The notes under the pieces are model-generated. The model was not told the DNA's origin. It saw only the letters and a list, made by a program, of their open reading frames with translations, and made no database searches. The position numbers and the translations under genes were made by a program. Positions 60,537 to 64,000 of a stretch of DNA of 64,000 nt are shown here, one piece after another. How positions within the stretch are numbered: the stretch's first letter is position 1; each line of letters opens with the position of its first letter. This stretch comes from Collimonas arenae (GTDB lineage: Bacteria > Pseudomonadota > Gammaproteobacteria > Burkholderiales > Burkholderiaceae_D). The stretch covers positions 3,782,001-3,846,000 of the forward strand of contig NZ_CP009962.1 in NCBI RefSeq assembly GCF_000786695.1. Reading direction: 5' to 3'.

Positions 60537-61454
60537 TTAAGACTTGGTCTGAGACTTCACAACTTGCATGGCGGTGGCAATCAAGCCGCTCATGTCGCCC
60601 AAATTGGCCGGCACGATGATCGAGTTGTTAGTCTTTGCCAATTGTCCGAAGGCCGCCACGTACTGCTCTGCCACCTTCAGGTTCACCGCATCGGAGCCAC
60701 CCGGCGACTGGATCGCAGCAGCCGTCTTGCGGATCGCTTCCGCGCTGGCCTCGGCAATCGACAGGATCGCGGCGGCCTGACCCTGAGCGCGGTTGATGGA
60801 CGCCTGCTTTTCGCCTTCCGATTTGGCGATCGAGGCTTCGCGCTCACCGGTGGCGATATTGATCTGCTCTTGCTTGCGCCCTTCGGATGCGGCAATCAGC
60901 GCCCGCTTTTCACGTTCCGCAGTAATCTGCGCCTGCATCGAGTGCAGAATTTCCTTCGGCGGCGTCAGGTCCTTGATTTCATAGCGCAGCACCTTGACGC
61001 CCCAGTTAGCGGCAGATTCGTCGATGGCGCTGACGATGGTGGTGTTGATGTGATCACGCTCTTCAAATGTCTTGTCCAGCTCCATCTTACCGATCACCGA
61101 ACGCAAGGTGGTTTGCGCCAGTTGGGTAATGGCGGCGATGTAGTTGGAGGAACCGTAGGAAGCGCGCATCGCGTCGGTAATCTGGAAATACAAGATGCCA
61201 TCTACCTGCAATTGCGTATTGTCGCGCGTGATGCAAACCTGCGGCGGCACGTCCAGCGGGATTTCCTTCAGCACATGCTTGTAGGCGACGCGGTCGACGA
61301 ACGGCACCACAATATTCAACCCTGGCCCAAGCGTCGCATGATATTTACCCAAACGTTCGACCACCCATGCGTGCTGCTGCGGCACCACTTTGATCGTCTT
61401 GGCGATAAATATTACGACGATCACCAGCAAGATTAACGAGACGCTTCCAAACAT
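60537..61454 (-). CDS. SPFH/Band-7 membrane protein (QmcA-like)
   Basis: The 305-residue product has one N-terminal membrane helix (MFGSVSLILLVIVVIFIAKT), then the SPFH domain (VVPQQHAWVVERLGKYHATL, VVPFVDRVAYKHVLKEIPLD, TRDNTQLQVDGILYFQITDA) and an alanine/glutamate-rich coiled-coil tail (AAILSIAEASAEAIRKTAAA). It forms membrane scaffolds. It follows an NfeD-family gene by 53 bp; SPFH-NfeD pairs are a standard unit. Confidence 0.94.
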   Translation of the reverse strand: MFGSVSLILLVIVVIFIAKTIKVVPQQHAWVVERLGKYHATLGPGLNIVVPFVDRVAYKHVLKEIPLDVPPQVCITRDNTQLQVDGILYFQITDAMRASYGSSNYIAAITQLAQTTLRSVIGKMELDKTFEERDHINTTIVSAIDESAANWGVKVLRYEIKDLTPPKEILHSMQAQITAEREKRALIAASEGRKQEQINIATGEREASIAKSEGEKQASINRAQGQAAAILSIAEASAEAIRKTAAAIQSPGGSDAVNLKVAEQYVAAFGQLAKTNNSIIVPANLGDMSGLIATAMQVVKSQTKS

Positions 61455-61507
61455 GATTTTTCCTTTTGAATTGAGAACAGGGTCGCTCGCCGGAGGCGAA
61501 AGGCGTT

Positions 61508-61972
61508 TTAGTGCAGATTCGGGCTATTGCCGACAATCAGCCGGCTACCGCGTACTTCCTGGACAAAAAACGTGCCGGCCTGGGCAGTCGCTGTCGGCGC
61601 CAGTTGGACATCCCACATCGCGCCGCGATATTTGACGCGCGCGGTAAACTCGCCGCCGGTGCCATCGGTAGCGGCATCATGCTGCCACTGGTCGATAGTG
61701 ATGGATTGACCGATATCCAGGTTGACGTTGGGATCCCGCTCAGCCTTGACGCGAGGCCGCTTGCCGAACCGGCTCCGCCGCAACAAGTATGTGGCCACCA
61801 AGGCCACCGCGGCAGCGGTCAACAGCTGCCACTCCACATCCAGGCCGATCAGCGCGGCGACGCCGCCGACCGCCAGGCCAATCGCCACCATCAAAAGATA
61901 CAAGGTGGTAGTGGCCAGCTCCGCCACGATCAGCACGCCTGCCGCCAACATCCACATCACCCATCCAGCCAT
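61508..61972 (-). CDS. NfeD-family membrane protein
   Basis: The 154-residue product has an N-terminal pair of membrane helices (MAGWVMWMLAAGVLIVAELA, LLMVAIGLAVGGVAALIGLD, LLTAAAVALVATYLLRRSRF) and a C-terminal OB-fold (TIDQWQHDAATDGTGGEFTA, RGAMWDVQLAPTATAQAGTF), the short NfeD type without protease domain. It is the partner of the SPFH protein that follows it. Confidence 0.94.
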   Translation of the reverse strand: MAGWVMWMLAAGVLIVAELATTTLYLLMVAIGLAVGGVAALIGLDVEWQLLTAAAVALVATYLLRRSRFGKRPRVKAERDPNVNLDIGQSITIDQWQHDAATDGTGGEFTARVKYRGAMWDVQLAPTATAQAGTFFVQEVRGSRLIVGNSPNLH

Positions 61973-62155
61973 ATGTCGCTTTCCGTTATGTAGAACGCAT
62001 AGTGTAATCCAATTGATAAATAAACACGTAATTACTTGGGATTAATCTTAAGCGGATTTGCAGCGGCAAAAACTGCCATCCATTTAACGAAATGCTATGC
62101 TCCGATCTCGCTCATCGGCAGAACACTTCAGCCGAACCGCTTTCAGTCGACAAAC

Positions 62156-63937
62156 ATGAACACGATCAATCTCATTCAACAGGCGTATAAGGATTTTCAA
62201 AATGGAAACGTCGCACATGCCGAACGTTCCCTGAAAAACATTCTGCAAAGCCAGCCGGCGAACTTTGACGCTTTGCATATCCTCGGCGTGATTTGCACCG
62301 CCACCGGCCAGCGTCCGCAGGCGATTGACCTGTTCCAGCGCGCCTTGGCGGTGGCCCCGGACAATGTCTCGCTGCACTACAAACTGGCCCGGGCGCAATT
62401 CGAGTCAGGCCAGTTCGAAGCAGCTCTGGGTGCTTATGAGCGCATCCTTTCCCTAGGCTATGTCAAGCCGGAAATCTTGCTGGCCAAGACAGCGGCTTTG
62501 GTCAATCTGCTGCGCTATCAAGAGGCCTTGGATTGCCTCGACCAGGCGCTGGCGCAATGGCCGGATTACGCTGAAGGCTGGGCTCATAAGGGCGCTGTGT
62601 GGTACCAGTTGCAGCACTATGAAGACGCACTGGTTTGCTGCTCAAGGGCGCTTGCGCTGCAACCATCCATGGCAGACGGTTGGTACAAGAAAAGCCTGGC
62701 GCTGGATAAATTGGAACGCTATCCGGATGCACTGGTTTGCGCTGACCGTGCCATAACCCTGGCGCCGGACAACGCGGCATACCGCCTGGACCGTGCTGTG
62801 ATCCTGCACAAACTGGGGCGCTATGCAGAAGCGTTGAGCGACCATGAAATAGGACTGTCGCAGGCGCCGGACAACGCCGAAGCCTGGGGCGATCACGGCC
62901 TGACCCTGAGTCGCATGAAGCGCCATGAGCAGGCGCTCGTTAGCTACAGCCGTGCGCTCAGCATTCAAAGCGGCTACGCCGACGTACTCTCTAACCAGTC
63001 GCTATCGCAACTGGTGCTGGGGCAATTCGAGGCTGGCTGGCTAAGTTACGAATACCGCTGGAAAAAAGGGAATGCCGACCATCCGCGCCATACGCAGATA
63101 CCGCTGTGGCTGGGACAGCTGGCGATCAGCGGCAAGCGGATTTTGCTGTGGTCGGAACAGGGCTTGGGCGACACCATCCAGTTTTGCCGCTATGCCTCGC
63201 TCGTCGCCGCACTGGGAGCCAAGGTCATTCTTGAAGTCGATCCCGCCCTGAAAAACATCGCTCAGACCATGGGAAATTTCCAGGTCATCGCCATCGGCGA
63301 GCATGTACCGGAAGTCGACTACCAGACACCATTGATGAGTCTGCCGCTGGTCTTCAAAACCGATCTCGCAACTATCCCGGCCAAGCCAGCCTATCTCAGC
63401 GCAGATAGCCGGAAGAAAGAAAACTGGAAAAGCAGGCAGGATTTCACCAACGGCAAATTGAAAGTCGGCCTGGTTTGCTCCGGGAATCCAGGCAATACCA
63501 ACGATCAAAGACGCTCCATGCCGTTACAGGATTTCGCTCCGATACTGCAATCCGGCATTGCCGATTTTTTCCTCATCCAGAAAGAAGTCAGGGAAAGCGA
63601 CCTCGCATTCCTGCAGCAAACCCCAAGCCTGCGGCTGCCGGCTACCGACATCGACGGCTTTGACGATACCGCCGCCATCGTCGCCAATCTTGACCTGGTG
63701 ATCAGTGTAGACACCTCCATCGCGCACCTGAGCGGCGCCCTCGGCGTGCCGGTCTGGATTCTCTTGCCGTGGGCGCCGGACTGGCGCTGGCTGCTGGATC
63801 GTGAAGACAGCCCTTGGTATCCGAGTGCCAGACTGTTCAGGCAGGATGAGGTCGGGAACTGGGAAGGTGTCATTACGCGGGTCACCGAAGCATTGGATGG
63901 TTTTCTCGATTCTCTGCCTGGAATCAATCCAAGATGA
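62156..63937 (+). CDS. TPR protein with glycosyltransferase-like C-terminus
   Basis: The ~593-residue product starts at ATG 62156 (MNTINLIQQAYKDFQNGNVA). Residues about 1-310 are at least eight tetratricopeptide repeats (ALDCLDQALAQWPDYAEGWA, ALVCCSRALALQPSMADGWY). The C-terminal 270 residues resemble heptosyltransferase/GT41-like folds (LWSEQGLGDTIQFCRYASLV, VGLVCSGNPGNTNDQRRSMP, DLVISVDTSIAHLSGALGVP), with the G-D-T/S-x-x-A-H-L pattern. It may glycosylate proteins or surface polymers; the target is unknown. Confidence 0.9.
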   Translation: MNTINLIQQAYKDFQNGNVAHAERSLKNILQSQPANFDALHILGVICTATGQRPQAIDLFQRALAVAPDNVSLHYKLARAQFESGQFEAALGAYERILSLGYVKPEILLAKTAALVNLLRYQEALDCLDQALAQWPDYAEGWAHKGAVWYQLQHYEDALVCCSRALALQPSMADGWYKKSLALDKLERYPDALVCADRAITLAPDNAAYRLDRAVILHKLGRYAEALSDHEIGLSQAPDNAEAWGDHGLTLSRMKRHEQALVSYSRALSIQSGYADVLSNQSLSQLVLGQFEAGWLSYEYRWKKGNADHPRHTQIPLWLGQLAISGKRILLWSEQGLGDTIQFCRYASLVAALGAKVILEVDPALKNIAQTMGNFQVIAIGEHVPEVDYQTPLMSLPLVFKTDLATIPAKPAYLSADSRKKENWKSRQDFTNGKLKVGLVCSGNPGNTNDQRRSMPLQDFAPILQSGIADFFLIQKEVRESDLAFLQQTPSLRLPATDIDGFDDTAAIVANLDLVISVDTSIAHLSGALGVPVWILLPWAPDWRWLLDREDSPWYPSARLFRQDEVGNWEGVITRVTEALDGFLDSLPGINPR

Positions 63938-64000
63938 AATAATTACTTGGCAATTTTCCATCCAGCTCCAACAAAAAAAATCCTCCCTGCTTGAAGTCAA

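Overview
The window looks like chromosome of a betaproteobacterium of the order Burkholderiales, most likely Oxalobacteraceae (Collimonas/Herbaspirillum type). The reasons are the moderately high GC of the core genes, the hemC-hemD-hemX-hemY order, the smpB/ratA/rnfH and guaB-guaA blocks with a DUF4124 gene beside guaB, and the queE-queD-tadA block. The genus is an inference from gene content, not from any database comparison.

Layout. 1-9 kb: a CNNM/CorC-type membrane protein cut by the window edge, the hemCDXY operon (minus strand) and ppc (plus strand). 9-16 kb: a secreted protein of unknown function, a GNAT acetyltransferase, a GntR-type regulator with a polar amino-acid ABC transporter, and an adenine deaminase-like gene. 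16-25 kb: a PACE efflux pump with a divergent LysR regulator, an oxidoreductase, small unknown genes, a phosphopantetheinyl transferase, an MHS-family transporter and purT. 26-34 kb: NAD synthesis (nadB on plus, nadC-nadA on minus) surrounding two MFS transporters and an M20 peptidase. 34-41 kb: an ABC-F ATPase, a class A beta-lactamase with a divergent LysR regulator, an LD-carboxypeptidase, tadA, queD and queE. 55-64 kb: guaA, guaB, a DUF4124 protein, rnfH, ratA, smpB, an SPFH/NfeD pair and a TPR glycosyltransferase-like protein.

The accessory region runs from about 41.6 to 55.2 kb. It holds pieces of P2-like prophage (lysB', R, O', D), a large effector-like gene, many small unrelated AT-rich genes resembling orphan immunity genes, a frameshifted endonuclease-like gene, and the N-terminal stub of a P4-type integrase beside guaA. 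A 128-bp copy of the guaA 3' end and terminator lies at 43275-43402 and matches 55076-55203. This marks the segment between them as an island integrated at the 3' end of guaA.

Two dispersed elements stand out in the core. Two ~180-bp MITE-like elements have matching terminal inverted repeats and TAA target duplications. Each sits exactly against the stop codon of a gene (hemY and the ABC transporter ATPase gene). Four ~65-nt small-RNA genes, all on the minus strand (15.9, 18.3, 18.7 and 22.4 kb), share a conserved core and a rho-independent terminator. Three of them start with a CUCCUCC motif, and two also carry an ACCUCCU block identical to the anti-Shine-Dalgarno end of 16S rRNA.
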